Shown one piece after another: positions 36,379-45,601 of a stretch of DNA of 64,000 nucleotides; the first letter of the stretch is position 1, and every line of letters starts with the position of its first letter. The notes beneath the pieces were generated by a model. That model saw nothing but the letters and a program-made list of their open reading frames with translations, did no database searches and was not told the origin of the DNA. The translations under genes and the position numbers were made by a program. Origin of the DNA: Rhodanobacter sp. 7MK24 (GTDB taxonomy: Bacteria; Pseudomonadota; Gammaproteobacteria; Xanthomonadales; Rhodanobacteraceae); the NCBI RefSeq assembly GCF_014842995.1, contig NZ_JACYXL010000001.1, positions 807,183 through 871,182 of the forward strand, given 5' to 3'.

Positions 36379-37133
36379 ACTGGCATCTTCATTTTCTTGG
36401 CACGGGCGCCGCGCATGCGGTCGAGCTGGGCTCGTCGGCGGTCGTGCTGGAACGCGACGGCGAGCCACTGCTGCTGATCGACTGCGGGCCGGACACGCTC
36501 GATCGCTACCGCGCCGCCTACGGCAGTCTGCCTCGAGCGCTGTACATCACGCACACGCACATGGATCACATCGGGGGCATGGAGCGCCTGTTCACCCGCG
36601 TGTGGTTCGACGAGGCGCTGCGCGGCACCATCCGCGTGTTCTGCCACGCCGTCCTGGTGCCGTGGCTGCAGGCGCGCGTGGCCGATTACCCCGGCGTGCT
36701 CGCCGAAGGCGGCGTGAACTACTGGGAGGCATTCCGCCTCTTGCCGTGCACGCGCGGCTTCTGGCTGGACGGTCTGTGGTTCGACGTGTTCGCCACGCGC
36801 CACCACCGCCCCGACACCTCGTTCGGCCTGGCGCTTGCGGGCAGCTTTGCCTACACCGGGGATACGCGGCCGATCCCGGAAGTCCTGGAGCGATACGCGG
36901 GCAACGAGGAGTTGGTCGCGCACGACTGCAGCCTGCACGGAAACCCTTCGCACACCGGTATCGACGATATCGAACGCGAGTACGCCACCGCGTTGCGTGA
37001 CCGCCTGCTGCTTTACCACTACGGCAGCGCGGCCGATGGCGTGGCGCTGTCGGCACGTGGCTACCGGGTCGCCGCGACAGGGCAGCGCATCGCCTTGCGG
37101 ATGCCGACACCACCGCGTGCGGATGCCGGTTGA
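36375..37133 (+). CDS. MBL-fold metallo-hydrolase
   Basis: A 252-residue protein with the metallo-beta-lactamase motif [13 protein letters not shown] (HxHxDH), further His in [10 protein letters not shown] and GNPSHTG, Asp in AYTGDTRP and a late His in LLYHYGS. It resembles the RNase Z/phosphodiesterase-like branch of the superfamily rather than lactamases. It starts within the end of kdkA (ATGA overlap), so it is co-translated with it. The substrate is unknown. Confidence 0.85.
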   Translation: MNWHLHFLGTGAAHAVELGSSAVVLERDGEPLLLIDCGPDTLDRYRAAYGSLPRALYITHTHMDHIGGMERLFTRVWFDEALRGTIRVFCHAVLVPWLQARVADYPGVLAEGGVNYWEAFRLLPCTRGFWLDGLWFDVFATRHHRPDTSFGLALAGSFAYTGDTRPIPEVLERYAGNEELVAHDCSLHGNPSHTGIDDIEREYATALRDRLLLYHYGSAADGVALSARGYRVAATGQRIALRMPTPPRADAG

Positions 37134-37146
37134 GCATCGCCGTCCC

Positions 37147-37175
37147 TTGTCAGTGGCCGTGGTGCCCGGTATCCT
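37147..37175 (+). promoter_or_regulatory. Promoter for tRNA-Ser
   Basis: TTGTCA (37147-37152) and TATCCT (37170-37175) are 17 bases apart and lie about 48 bases before the tRNA-Ser gene. The 4.5S RNA gene 41 bases further on could share the transcript. Confidence 0.6.
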
Positions 37176-37223
37176 TCCGCGTCTTCACCTGCCGCTGTTC
37201 GGGTCGGTGGGAAGGTTGCGTGC

Positions 37224-37316
37224 GGAGAGGTGTCCGAGTGGTTGAAGGAGCACGCCTGGAAAGTGTGTATACGGCTTATCCCCGTATCGCGGGTTCGAAT
37301 CCCGCCCTCTCCGCCA
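37224..37316 (+). tRNA. tRNA-Ser (anticodon GGA)
   Basis: A 93-base class II tRNA with encoded GCCA end. Acceptor GGAGAGG pairs with CCTCTCC. The anticodon stem CACGC/GTGTG holds loop CTGGAAA (anticodon GGA). The long variable arm is ATACGG...CCGTAT, and the T arm is GCGGG TTCGAAT CCCGC. Confidence 0.97.
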
Positions 37317-37357
37317 GTTTCTAGTCAGTCACGACCAAACCTCGTGCGACGTCTTAT

Positions 37358-37467
37358 GGTGGCCCCGTCGGTCCCCCCGCGACGATAGTCCGCAAATCCC
37401 GCCAGGTCCGGAAGGAAGCAACGGTAGTGGATGATTCGGGTGCCGGGGTGTGGCTGGCGGGGCCGCC
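37358..37467 (+). ncRNA. ffs: 4.5S signal recognition particle RNA
   Basis: About 110 bases. The conserved apical segment CAGGTCCGGAAGGAAGCAAC, including the GGAA tetraloop and the asymmetric loop bound by Ffh, lies in the middle. The ends GGTGGCCCCG and CGGGGCCGCC pair to close a long hairpin. No Alu domain is present, as in the small gammaproteobacterial form. The exact ends are estimated from the pairing. Confidence 0.93.
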
Positions 37468-37673
37468 GCCCATCCGGAGCAGGCCTTGACCGCAGCCTGA
37501 GACCATCCGGCTGCCGGGGGCTGGCAAGACTCGCACGGCAGGTTCGCCCCTTCTCCCCGCCGGGAAGCACGCGGGGAAGCCTCATGGATCGCGCCGGCCT
37601 TGCCGGGTGAGGAAGGTGGGGATGACGGGCGGGGCTCGCATCAATCCGCGCATGTTTTACTGACTTGCCGCCC

Positions 37674-37708
37674 CCACCTTGGCACAATCGACGTTCGTTC
37701 CAAGGTGG
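37674..37708. promoter_or_regulatory. Inverted repeat spanning the dnaX -10 box and ribosome site
   Basis: CCACCTTGG (37674-37682) and CCAAGGTGG (37700-37708) are perfect inverted arms 17 bases apart. The right arm holds AAGG, the ribosome site of dnaX (ATG 37715). Between the arms lies CACAAT (37683-37688), a possible -10 paired with CTGACT 17 bases upstream. The repeat could be a protein operator, or could hide the ribosome site on transcripts that start further upstream. Confidence 0.5.
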
Positions 37709-37714
37709 CTGCGC

Positions 37715-39376
37715 ATGTCCTATCAAGTTCTTGCCCGCAAATGGCGCCCGCGCAAGTTCGCTGAACTGGTGGGGCAGGAGCATGTGGTGCGCGCGCTCAC
37801 CAATGCGCTGGACACCGGGCGCATGCACCACGCCTATCTGTTCACCGGCACGCGAGGCGTGGGTAAGACCACCATCGCGCGCATCTTCGCCAAGTCGCTG
37901 AATTGCGAGCGTGGCGAGTCGGCCGATCCCTGCGGCGAATGCGCGGTATGCGTGGCGGTGGACCAGGGCCGCTTCGTGGACCTGCTCGAAATCGATGCGG
38001 CCAGCAACACCGGCGTGGACGACGTGCGCGAAGTGATCGAGAACGCGCAGTACGCGCCTTCGCGCGGCCGCTTCAAGGTGTACCTGGTGGACGAGGTGCA
38101 CATGCTCTCCAAGCCGGCCTTCAATGCGCTGTTGAAGACGCTGGAGGAGCCGCCGCCGCACGTGAAATTCCTGCTCGCCACCACCGATCCGCAAAAACTG
38201 CCGGTGACGGTGCTGTCGCGCTGCCTGAAGTTCAACCTGAAGCGCCTGCTGCCCGAACAGATCGCGGGCCAGATGCGGCACATCCTCGGCGCCGAGAACA
38301 TCGCCTACGAAGACGCCGCGATCGAGGAACTGGCGCGAGGCGCCGACGGCTCGCTGCGCGACGGCCTCTCGTTGCTCGACCAGGCCATCGCCTATGGCGG
38401 CGGAGCGCTGCATGCCGACGACGTGCGCACCATGCTGGGCAGCGTGGCACGTGGCCAGGTGCTGGGCGTACTCGATGCGCTGGCCGACGGCGACGGTGCA
38501 CGTTTGCTTGCCGAATGTGCGCAGATCGCCTCGTATTCGCCCGATTTCGGTGGTGTACTGGACGATCTTGCCGGCGTGTTGCACCGCCTGCAGTTGATCC
38601 AGCTGGTTCCCGGCTATCGGCTCGACGACGATTCCGACGGCGAGGCCTTGCATGTGCTGGCGGTGCGCATTGCGCCGGAAGACGTGCAGCTCTATTACCA
38701 GATTGCCATCGGCGGCCGTCGCGATCTCGCATTGGCGCCCGACGCGCGTACCGGTTTCGAGATGGCGTTGCTGCGCATGCTGGCGTTCCGCCCAGGTGGC
38801 GAAGCGGCACGCCCGGCCATGGAACGCGCGGCACCCGTTCCTCGAGCTGCGGCTGCGCCCGCGCATGGTGCAGCGCCGGCGGCGCCCCCGGCTTCGGCCT
38901 ATCGTGCTGCGCCACCCGTCGCCGCGCCGGCACCCGCCGAGCGCGAGTCGGCCCCGGCCACGGCCGCACCGTTGCGCGATGCCGGTGGCTTGCCGCATTG
39001 GGAAAGCCTGATCGAGCAAGCCGGCCTGCGTGGCCCGTTCGGAGTGCTGGCGCAAAACGCCGTGTTGCGCGAACGCGAAGGCAACACCCTGGTGCTGGCC
39101 TTGCAGCCGGCGCACATGGGCATGGCGGTGGAACCGATGCTCAGCCAGATGGAGGAGCGCATCAGCCATGCGCTGGGAGAACGCATCAAACTGCGCTTCG
39201 TCGACATCGACAAGTCGGCGGCCTCCGCCACCCCTGCTGCGCGCGCCGCGCAATCGCGCGACGCGGCACAGGCGGCGGCGGAGCAATCCATCGCCGAGGA
39301 TCCCTTCGTGCAGTCCATGAAACGCGACTTCGGCGCCCGCGTGGTGCCGCAGTCGGTGAAACCCTTTGGCAGTTGA
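37715..39376 (+). CDS. dnaX: DNA polymerase III tau/gamma subunit
   Basis: A 553-residue clamp-loader ATPase from ATG 37715 (MSYQVLARKWRPRKFAELVG is the family start). Walker A is GTRGVGKT (45-52), the zinc cysteines are Cys64, Cys73, Cys76 and Cys79, Walker B is YLVDEVHM and sensor 1 is LATTDPQKLP. After about residue 365 a Pro/Ala-rich linker leads to the tau-specific C-terminal domain (HWESLIEQAGLRGPFGVLAQ). I did not find the A6-type slippery site that makes gamma in E. coli. holB at 57.7 kb encodes a partner subunit. It is followed by ybaB after 15 bases. Confidence 0.96.
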   Translation: MSYQVLARKWRPRKFAELVGQEHVVRALTNALDTGRMHHAYLFTGTRGVGKTTIARIFAKSLNCERGESADPCGECAVCVAVDQGRFVDLLEIDAASNTGVDDVREVIENAQYAPSRGRFKVYLVDEVHMLSKPAFNALLKTLEEPPPHVKFLLATTDPQKLPVTVLSRCLKFNLKRLLPEQIAGQMRHILGAENIAYEDAAIEELARGADGSLRDGLSLLDQAIAYGGGALHADDVRTMLGSVARGQVLGVLDALADGDGARLLAECAQIASYSPDFGGVLDDLAGVLHRLQLIQLVPGYRLDDDSDGEALHVLAVRIAPEDVQLYYQIAIGGRRDLALAPDARTGFEMALLRMLAFRPGGEAARPAMERAAPVPRAAAAPAHGAAPAAPPASAYRAAPPVAAPAPAERESAPATAAPLRDAGGLPHWESLIEQAGLRGPFGVLAQNAVLREREGNTLVLALQPAHMGMAVEPMLSQMEERISHALGERIKLRFVDIDKSAASATPAARAAQSRDAAQAAAEQSIAEDPFVQSMKRDFGARVVPQSVKPFGS

Positions 39377-39391
39377 TGACGGAGTAGTGCG

Positions 39392-39715
39392 ATGAGAGGT
39401 CAGATCGGCCAGCTGATGCAGCAGGCCCAGCGCATGCAGGAAGACATGAAGCGCGCGCAGGAAGAGATCGCCAAGCTGGAAGTCACCGGCAGCGCCGGCG
39501 GCGGCCTGGTGAGCGTGACGATGAGCGGCGCGCACGAGGTGCGCAAGGTGGTGATCGACCGCCAGACCTTTGCCGACGACCCGGAAATGGCCGAGGACCT
39601 GGTCGCCGCCGCGATCAACGACGCAGTGAACAAAGTGGCCCAGGCCGGCCGCGACAAGATGGGCAATGTCACCGCCGGCATGAACCTGCCACCGGGCTTC
39701 AAGATGCCATTTTGA
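39392..39715 (+). CDS. YbaB/EbfC nucleoid-associated protein
   Basis: A 107-residue DNA-binding protein that forms a tweezer-like dimer. MRGQIGQLMQQAQRMQEDMK and the SGAHEVRKVVIDRQTFADDP segment are typical. It is 15 bases after dnaX and precedes recR, the conserved dnaX-ybaB-recR order. It ends in a Gly/Pro-rich tail (GMNLPPGFKMPF) like other members. Confidence 0.95.
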   Translation: MRGQIGQLMQQAQRMQEDMKRAQEEIAKLEVTGSAGGGLVSVTMSGAHEVRKVVIDRQTFADDPEMAEDLVAAAINDAVNKVAQAGRDKMGNVTAGMNLPPGFKMPF

Positions 39716-39738
39716 GATGCCGATCCCTCGGCAAAACC

Positions 39739-39756
39739 CCGGCCATCCCTGGCCGG
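39739..39756. repeat. Single palindrome related to the recR-HIT repeat
   Basis: CCGGCCA and TGGCCGG flank TCCC, followed by ACTTTTCAA. The same GGCCATCCCTGGCC core and TTCAA tail recur at 40482-40510. It lies in the ybaB-recR gap. Confidence 0.6.
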
Positions 39757-39791
39757 ACTTTTCAACAACGACCGCTTCGTAGCGAAGGCTC

Positions 39792-40382
39792 ATGAGCAAG
39801 CTGCTCACCGACCTGATCGAGGCGCTGCGCTGCCTGCCCGGCGTGGGCGGCAAGAGTGCGCAGCGGATGGCCTTTCATCTGCTGGAGCGCGACCGCGAGC
39901 GCGGGCTGAAGCTGGCCGATGCGTTGCGCGAGGCGATGCAGCGCATCGGGCACTGCGCGCGTTGCCGCAACTTCAGCGAGGGGCCGCTGTGCGCGCTCTG
40001 CGCTAGCAGCAGTCGCGACCGTCATTTGCTGTGCGTGGTGGAGTCGCCGGTCGATCTCGCGGCCATCGAGCAGGCCACCGGTTATCGCGGGCACTACTTC
40101 GTGCTGCATGGCCGGCTTTCGCCGCTGGACGGCCTGGGGCCGGAGGAACTGGGCTTGGCGCAACTCGCGCAACGCCTCGGCGAAGGCGAGGTGGAGGAAC
40201 TCATCATCGCCACCAATCCCACTGTGGAAGGCGAGGCCACCGCGCATTATCTGGCGCAACTGGCGCACGCCGGAGGCGTGCGGCCAACGCGGCTGGCGCA
40301 CGGTGTGCCGCTGGGCGGCGAACTGGAATACGTGGATCGTGGCACTTTGGCGCATGCGTTTGGTGGTCGCCAACAGCTCTGA
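39792..40382 (+). CDS. recR: Recombination mediator RecR
   Basis: A 196-residue protein acting with RecF and RecO to load RecA at gaps. It has a helix-hairpin-helix ([20 protein letters not shown]), a C4 zinc finger ([16 protein letters not shown]) and a Toprim domain ([20 protein letters not shown] and [20 protein letters not shown]). The length is normal and it completes the dnaX-ybaB-recR group. Confidence 0.96.
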   Translation: MSKLLTDLIEALRCLPGVGGKSAQRMAFHLLERDRERGLKLADALREAMQRIGHCARCRNFSEGPLCALCASSSRDRHLLCVVESPVDLAAIEQATGYRGHYFVLHGRLSPLDGLGPEELGLAQLAQRLGEGEVEELIIATNPTVEGEATAHYLAQLAHAGGVRPTRLAHGVPLGGELEYVDRGTLAHAFGGRQQL

Positions 40383-40385
40383 GCC

Positions 40386-40512
40386 TTGCGATCATCACTG
40401 ATCGCGGGGATCAAGCAGGCGGGTCGTCCGTGGCCGCAGGCTTCAAGTATTGCGATCATCCATGATCGCGAAAATCAAATGGGCGGCCATCCCTGGCCGC
40501 ACTCTTCAATCA
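40386..40512. repeat. Tandem pair of about 64-bp palindrome-bearing units
   Basis: Unit 1 (40386-40449) and unit 2 (40450-40512) both start TTGCGATCATC, contain a GATCA/TGATC stem, then ATCAA, then GCGG..GTCC/ATCC..TGGCCGCA and end CTTCAA. They match over most of their length. They fill almost the whole gap between recR and the HIT gene and may stabilise or punctuate the transcript. Confidence 0.7.
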
Positions 40513-40522
40513 GGGCGACGAC

Positions 40523-40867
40523 ATGGCCGACACCATTTTCGACAAGATCATCCGGCGTGAAATTCCGGCGGACATCGTCTACGAAGACGACGAAGTGCTG
40601 GCGTTCCGTGACTTGAACCCGCAGGCGCCGGTCCATGTGCTTTTCATCCCGAAGAAGGCCATTCCCACGCTGGACGACGCGAAGCCGGAGGACGCTGCAT
40701 TGCTGGGCCGCCTGTTGTTGGCCATTGCCGAATACGCGCGACGCGAGGGTTTCGCCGAGCAGGGTTATCGCGCGGTGAGCAACTGTCGCGAATACGGCGG
40801 TCAGACGGTGTACCACCTGCACGTCCATTTGCTGGCAGGGCGTCATTTGAAATGGCCGCCGGGTTGA
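40523..40867 (+). CDS. HIT-family nucleotide phosphoramidase (HinT-like)
   Basis: A 114-residue protein with the histidine triad HLHVHLLAG near the C-terminus and FIPKKAIPTLDD and REYGGQTVYHLHVH surrounding it. The start MADTIFDKIIRREIPADIVY is typical of the PKCI/HinT branch, which hydrolyses adenosine phosphoramidates and lysyl-AMP. A strong bidirectional terminator follows. Confidence 0.93.
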   Translation: MADTIFDKIIRREIPADIVYEDDEVLAFRDLNPQAPVHVLFIPKKAIPTLDDAKPEDAALLGRLLLAIAEYARREGFAEQGYRAVSNCREYGGQTVYHLHVHLLAGRHLKWPPG

Positions 40868-40884
40868 CTGTTGCTGGCATCGAC

Positions 40885-40927
40885 GCACACGAAAAAGCCG
40901 GCCACATGGGCCGGCTTTTTCGTGTGC
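40885..40927. terminator. Bidirectional intrinsic terminator
   Basis: Nineteen perfectly paired bases (GCACACGAAAAAGCCGGCC and its complement) with a five-base loop. Runs of A and T inside the arms place a T-tract on both strands. It sits between the convergent HIT and Slp genes. Confidence 0.9.
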
Positions 40928-40934
40928 GTGCAGA

Positions 40935-41513
40935 TTACCTGGGCGGCGGCGCCGGACGCACCACGATCACGCGCGGACCACCCCAGCCCCAGTACGGGCC
41001 GTAACCCCACGGACCCCACGGGCCCCAGTACGGATCGTAGAAACCAGGCGGGTAGGGCGCGCCCACGTAGGCCTGGCGCTTCGGCCACAGGTACACCACG
41101 TCCGCTTCCACGCGCGGATAGGGATAGCTGTATTCACCCACCTTCTTCGACACCGTGCCGTTGATGGTGCCGGTCACGGTCATCTCGCGGCCGCGGGTGA
41201 ATACTTCGGGATCGTAGAAGCCGCTGTGGCAGGCGACGAAGCGGCCCTGGCCTTCGCTTGCGTTGCCCAGCTCAGGGCGGGCCTGTTCGTCCAGCGGGCG
41301 AGCCAGAATGTAGAAACAGGTTTCCTGCGCTCCCGGTTCGGTCTTGATGATCTCGCCGCCCCAGCGTACACGGGTGCCGCCGGCGCTGCCCTGCTGCACG
41401 GAGGTGCTGGTGACGTTGGCGTAGTTGCCTTGCAGCGGTTGCGGCATGGTCGCGCAGCCGCCGAGCAGGGCGATGCCTGCGACTAGTGCGAGAGGGCGAT
41501 ACAGGGAAGACAT
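40935..41513 (-). CDS. Slp-family outer membrane lipoprotein
   Basis: A 192-residue lipoprotein: signal peptide and lipobox LLGGCATMP (Cys20). The Slp core is seen in VRWGGEIIKTEPG and TCFYILARPLDEQARP, then GRFVACHSGFYDPEVFTRGR. The last 40 residues are Trp/Gly/Pro/Tyr-rich (GFYDPYWGPWGPWGYGPYWG), an addition common in xanthomonad members. Slp is a starvation- or acid-linked lipoprotein without a known enzyme activity. It may be the last gene of, or separate from, the TgpA cluster upstream, with a 44-base gap. Confidence 0.9.
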   Translation of the reverse strand: MSSLYRPLALVAGIALLGGCATMPQPLQGNYANVTSTSVQQGSAGGTRVRWGGEIIKTEPGAQETCFYILARPLDEQARPELGNASEGQGRFVACHSGFYDPEVFTRGREMTVTGTINGTVSKKVGEYSYPYPRVEADVVYLWPKRQAYVGAPYPPGFYDPYWGPWGPWGYGPYWGWGGPRVIVVRPAPPPR

Positions 41514-41557
41514 GGCGGTTTCTCCATCACGTGATAGTGGTGCTACCCGGTTAACGC

Positions 41558-43516
41558 TTATTTGACCACGCGGCTGACAGGAAAATCCCGCACGGCGCGT
41601 TGCAGTGCCCGGAGGGATTCAGCGGCCGCTTCGTTATGGGCATAGCGCAGTTCGAGGTAGTGGTGCATCAGTTTGATCAGCCTCTCGCGTTGCGTCGGCA
41701 GCACGCGGGCGGCGCGTTGCAGGAAATCGCGCGGCCCTTCGCCTCTCGCTCGCACCACGCCCATCCGCGCCAGCTTGTGTTCCAAGCCGCGCAAAGCCGC
41801 GCGTACGGCGTCTTCCGGTTCGCGCCGCCGCCATACCCATGCCAGTCCGATCAGCATGGCCAGCACGCAGGATGCGGCGAGCAATCCGACGAGTGTGGAC
41901 GTCTCCGTCTCGCTGACGCCGAATGGCTTGAGCAGGCTGCGCTGCCGCAGCGCGTCGAAGCCATTAACGCCCAGGTTCCACCAACGGTTGACGATGTCCC
42001 AGCGATTGCGCATCGATTGCAGCCAGCCGCTTTGGTACCAGGGCAGCTGGCCGCCAGGAGCCGCGGCGGCGGCACCGAAATCGATGCGTTGCGGACGCAC
42101 GGCGGCGGTGGGATCCACGCGCACCCAGCCGCGGCCTGTCAGCCACACCTCGCTCCACGCATGCGCATCGGAATTGCGCACCAGCAGGTAGCTGCCCATC
42201 GCGTTCCAGTAGCCACCCTGGTAGCCGGTGACCACACGGGCGGGGATGCCGGCGGCGCGCATCAGCACGGTGAAGGCGGATGAGTAGTGCTCGCAGAAGC
42301 CCTCGTGCGTGTCGAACAGGAAATCGTCCATCGCATCGCGGCCCAGCGGCGCGGGCGCCAGCGTGTAGCGGAAGCCGCCGTCGTGGAACAACGCCAGGGC
42401 GGCCTGCACGATGGCGGCATCGTCGCTGCCATATTGCTTGCGCCATGACTGGCCCAGCGCCAGCGTGCGCGGGTTGAAGCCATCGGGCAGTTCCAGCCAG
42501 CGTGCCTGGTCGCCGCCTGGTTGTGGTTCCAGCCGGTAGGCAGTGGCGGAGGTCAATGTGTAGTCGAGCAGCTTGTCCACCGGCTTGTCGGCAACCACCA
42601 CACGATCGCGGCGCAGGCTGGCGTCGGGCGGGGCGGACAGCGGCACATCCAACGTTGGCAGCACGCGTTGCCGGGTCGGCTCCAGGTTGATGCGGTAACG
42701 GATGCCGTGTGCGGCCTCAAGGGCCGCCGGCGGTTCGTCGGCCGCGTCGCGATATGCCCAGCTGACGCCGTCGTATTGGTCCATCACGTAGGCGCGGAAG
42801 TAGCGTTGGTCCGGCGGTGGCGGTGGGCCTTCGAAGCTCACGCGCAGCGCGGGACTGTTGTCGACCAGCAGTTGGGTGAAGCCGGATGGCGTCATGTTGT
42901 CGGCGAGGCCGCTGCGCTGTTCAGCGCTGTTCGGCGCCCCCCATAGCGGCGAACTGAGGCGCGGTACGAGCAGGAAAGCCAGCATTGCCAGCGGGAGCGC
43001 AACCGCCAGCAGGCCCATGCCGGGCAGCAGTTCACGCCACAGTGGGGCGGGTACACGCCGTCCCGGCTCCAGTGAGCGCAACGCGGCCAGTGGCGGCAGC
43101 AGGCCCAGCGCCACAGCGATGGTGGCGACGAGGCTGTGGTCGGAGAGCAGCGCGGCCATCAAGGTGAAACAGGCGAAGCTCATGCCCACGCGGGCATCGC
43201 GCACGGTTTCGGTTTCCAGCAGCTTCATCACCAGCAGGCCGATGGCCAGCATGGTGCCTGGCCCTTGACCGAACACATTGCCGTAGCGGCCTACGACCGC
43301 CAGCACCAGCAATGCCAGCAGCGGCAGCTTCAGCCATGTGGAAGTGCGCGCGTGCTGGCTGCGACGTTGCCACCAGCGCAGGCCAAGGACCAGCAGCAAG
43401 GGGGCGGTCAACCACCAGGGCAGATGAGGCGCATGCAGTGCGATCACCGCGACGACGGAGAGTGCGGCGAGGTCGAAGCCGCGTTCGCCCAGCGGCGCGG
43501 CAGTGGCTGCGTTCAT
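41558..43516 (-). CDS. Membrane transglutaminase-like protein (TgpA; DUF3488-transglutaminase-DUF4129)
   Basis: A 652-residue protein with five to six N-terminal membrane helices, a periplasmic domain with a papain-like transglutaminase core, one more helix (LVGLLAASCVLAMLIGLAWV) and a C-terminal cytoplasmic DUF4129-like segment. The triad is visible as Cys in THEGFCEHYSSAF, His in NSDAHAWSEVWL and Asp in WVRVDPTAA. Pseudomonas TgpA of this architecture is essential and is thought to act in the periplasm, possibly on peptidoglycan or proteins. It overlaps the DUF58 gene by 4 bases, forming the MoxR-DUF58-TgpA unit. Confidence 0.92.
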   Translation of the reverse strand: MNAATAAPLGERGFDLAALSVVAVIALHAPHLPWWLTAPLLLVLGLRWWQRRSQHARTSTWLKLPLLALLVLAVVGRYGNVFGQGPGTMLAIGLLVMKLLETETVRDARVGMSFACFTLMAALLSDHSLVATIAVALGLLPPLAALRSLEPGRRVPAPLWRELLPGMGLLAVALPLAMLAFLLVPRLSSPLWGAPNSAEQRSGLADNMTPSGFTQLLVDNSPALRVSFEGPPPPPDQRYFRAYVMDQYDGVSWAYRDAADEPPAALEAAHGIRYRINLEPTRQRVLPTLDVPLSAPPDASLRRDRVVVADKPVDKLLDYTLTSATAYRLEPQPGGDQARWLELPDGFNPRTLALGQSWRKQYGSDDAAIVQAALALFHDGGFRYTLAPAPLGRDAMDDFLFDTHEGFCEHYSSAFTVLMRAAGIPARVVTGYQGGYWNAMGSYLLVRNSDAHAWSEVWLTGRGWVRVDPTAAVRPQRIDFGAAAAAPGGQLPWYQSGWLQSMRNRWDIVNRWWNLGVNGFDALRQRSLLKPFGVSETETSTLVGLLAASCVLAMLIGLAWVWRRREPEDAVRAALRGLEHKLARMGVVRARGEGPRDFLQRAARVLPTQRERLIKLMHHYLELRYAHNEAAAESLRALQRAVRDFPVSRVVK

Positions 43517-44460
43517 GGCAACAACGCCAGCGCACTCATGCAGCGCGCGTAATGCGTTGGCCCGCAGCCGGCGGTGATGGACCCGCTCGGCAATTTCAGG
43601 CTATAGCGGCGGCCCTGAGCCTCTGCCTCACCCAGCCAGCGGGCCAGGCGGGCGATGCGTGTCTCGCTGTCGAACGAGCGCAGGGCATCCCAGTCCAACA
43701 GCCAGGTTTCACGCGGCTCAGGGCGGTCGAAGTCTTTCACCAGCAGGTCGTGATGGCGGGCGCTGGCCTTCCAGGCGATGTGGCGCGGCGCGTCGCCGCG
43801 ACGGTAGTCGCGAAGCGCGGCCAATTCCTCACCCGGTTGCGGGCGGAGCCGTTCTTGCGCGTCGGCGGGCAGGAAGGGCGGCGGGCCGCCCACTTCCGGC
43901 CGCGGCCACACCAGGACAGATTGCTGCGGATGCAACCAGCTCCATGCGCGGAACAGTCCCAGCGGCCAGGTGCTCCAGATGCGTAACCGCGGCAGTTCCT
44001 GCCAGCCGCGCCAAACGGTGGGCAGGTACACCTTCAATTCGGTGACGCCGTCCACGGGGAAGGCGTGCGTTTCGTCCGCGCAGTCCAGTCGCACGGCTTC
44101 GCGCAGGCGCGATGCGAAAAAGGACAGGGTCAGTTCCAGCGGCTCGCCGGCGGTGGCGTGACCTGCGCGGATGTCGCGCAAGCGCAGGCCGTCCAGTGCG
44201 CGGAAAGCCAGCAGCATGCTGGACGCACAGGCCGCGCCGAGCATGCAGGTCAGCAGTAACGCGGCATTGTTCGCATAGTTCAGCGCCCCTACCAGCATCA
44301 CCATCAACAGCACGCTGAAGGCAATGCCGAACGCGCTGGGCACGATGTAGATGCGCCGCCGGTCCAGTTCGATCGGCAACGGCTCGGGTTGGCGCAGGCG
44401 GGTGAGCGCGGGCAGGCGGCGTTCGGCGTGTTGCGCGAGCTTGCGCAGGAGCCCGTTCAT
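43513..44460 (-). CDS. DUF58 membrane protein
   Basis: A 315-residue protein from ATG 44460 with two membrane helices (SAFGIAFSVLLMVMLVGAL and NNAALLLTCMLGAACASSML) and the DUF58 signature ALRDYRRGDAPRHIAWKASA. Members occur almost always with MoxR ATPases and are thought to be chaperone clients or VWA-like partners in envelope assembly. Its stop overlaps the TgpA start. A 193-base gap without a gene separates it from MoxR, longer than usual for this pair. Confidence 0.9.
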   Translation of the reverse strand: MNGLLRKLAQHAERRLPALTRLRQPEPLPIELDRRRIYIVPSAFGIAFSVLLMVMLVGALNYANNAALLLTCMLGAACASSMLLAFRALDGLRLRDIRAGHATAGEPLELTLSFFASRLREAVRLDCADETHAFPVDGVTELKVYLPTVWRGWQELPRLRIWSTWPLGLFRAWSWLHPQQSVLVWPRPEVGGPPPFLPADAQERLRPQPGEELAALRDYRRGDAPRHIAWKASARHHDLLVKDFDRPEPRETWLLDWDALRSFDSETRIARLARWLGEAEAQGRRYSLKLPSGSITAGCGPTHYARCMSALALLP

Positions 44461-44653
44461 GGTCTCCGGGTGCCCATCGGTGGGAGCGGTACGCACGCGG
44501 GCCACGCAGGAACGGGGGCACGCGGCGAGAGTTCAGGGAGAAGCCCGGCTCCGGGGAGCGGGGAGTGGACATCCCTCCATGCCCGAATGACGCCACCGGG
44601 ATGCGGGCAAGCCGACCCGGCGCGGGACGCCAGGGAGCCGCGGACGGGTGCCA

Positions 44654-45597
<944 letters not shown>

Positions 45598-45601
<4 letters not shown>

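Noticed and set aside
37325-39853. An 842-codon minus-strand frame
   Set aside because: It covers the 4.5S RNA and dnaX on the opposite strand and has no recognisable domain.
40386-40512. Tandem units as a CRISPR array
   Set aside because: Only two diverged units with no spacer pattern and internal palindromes; there are no cas genes in the window.
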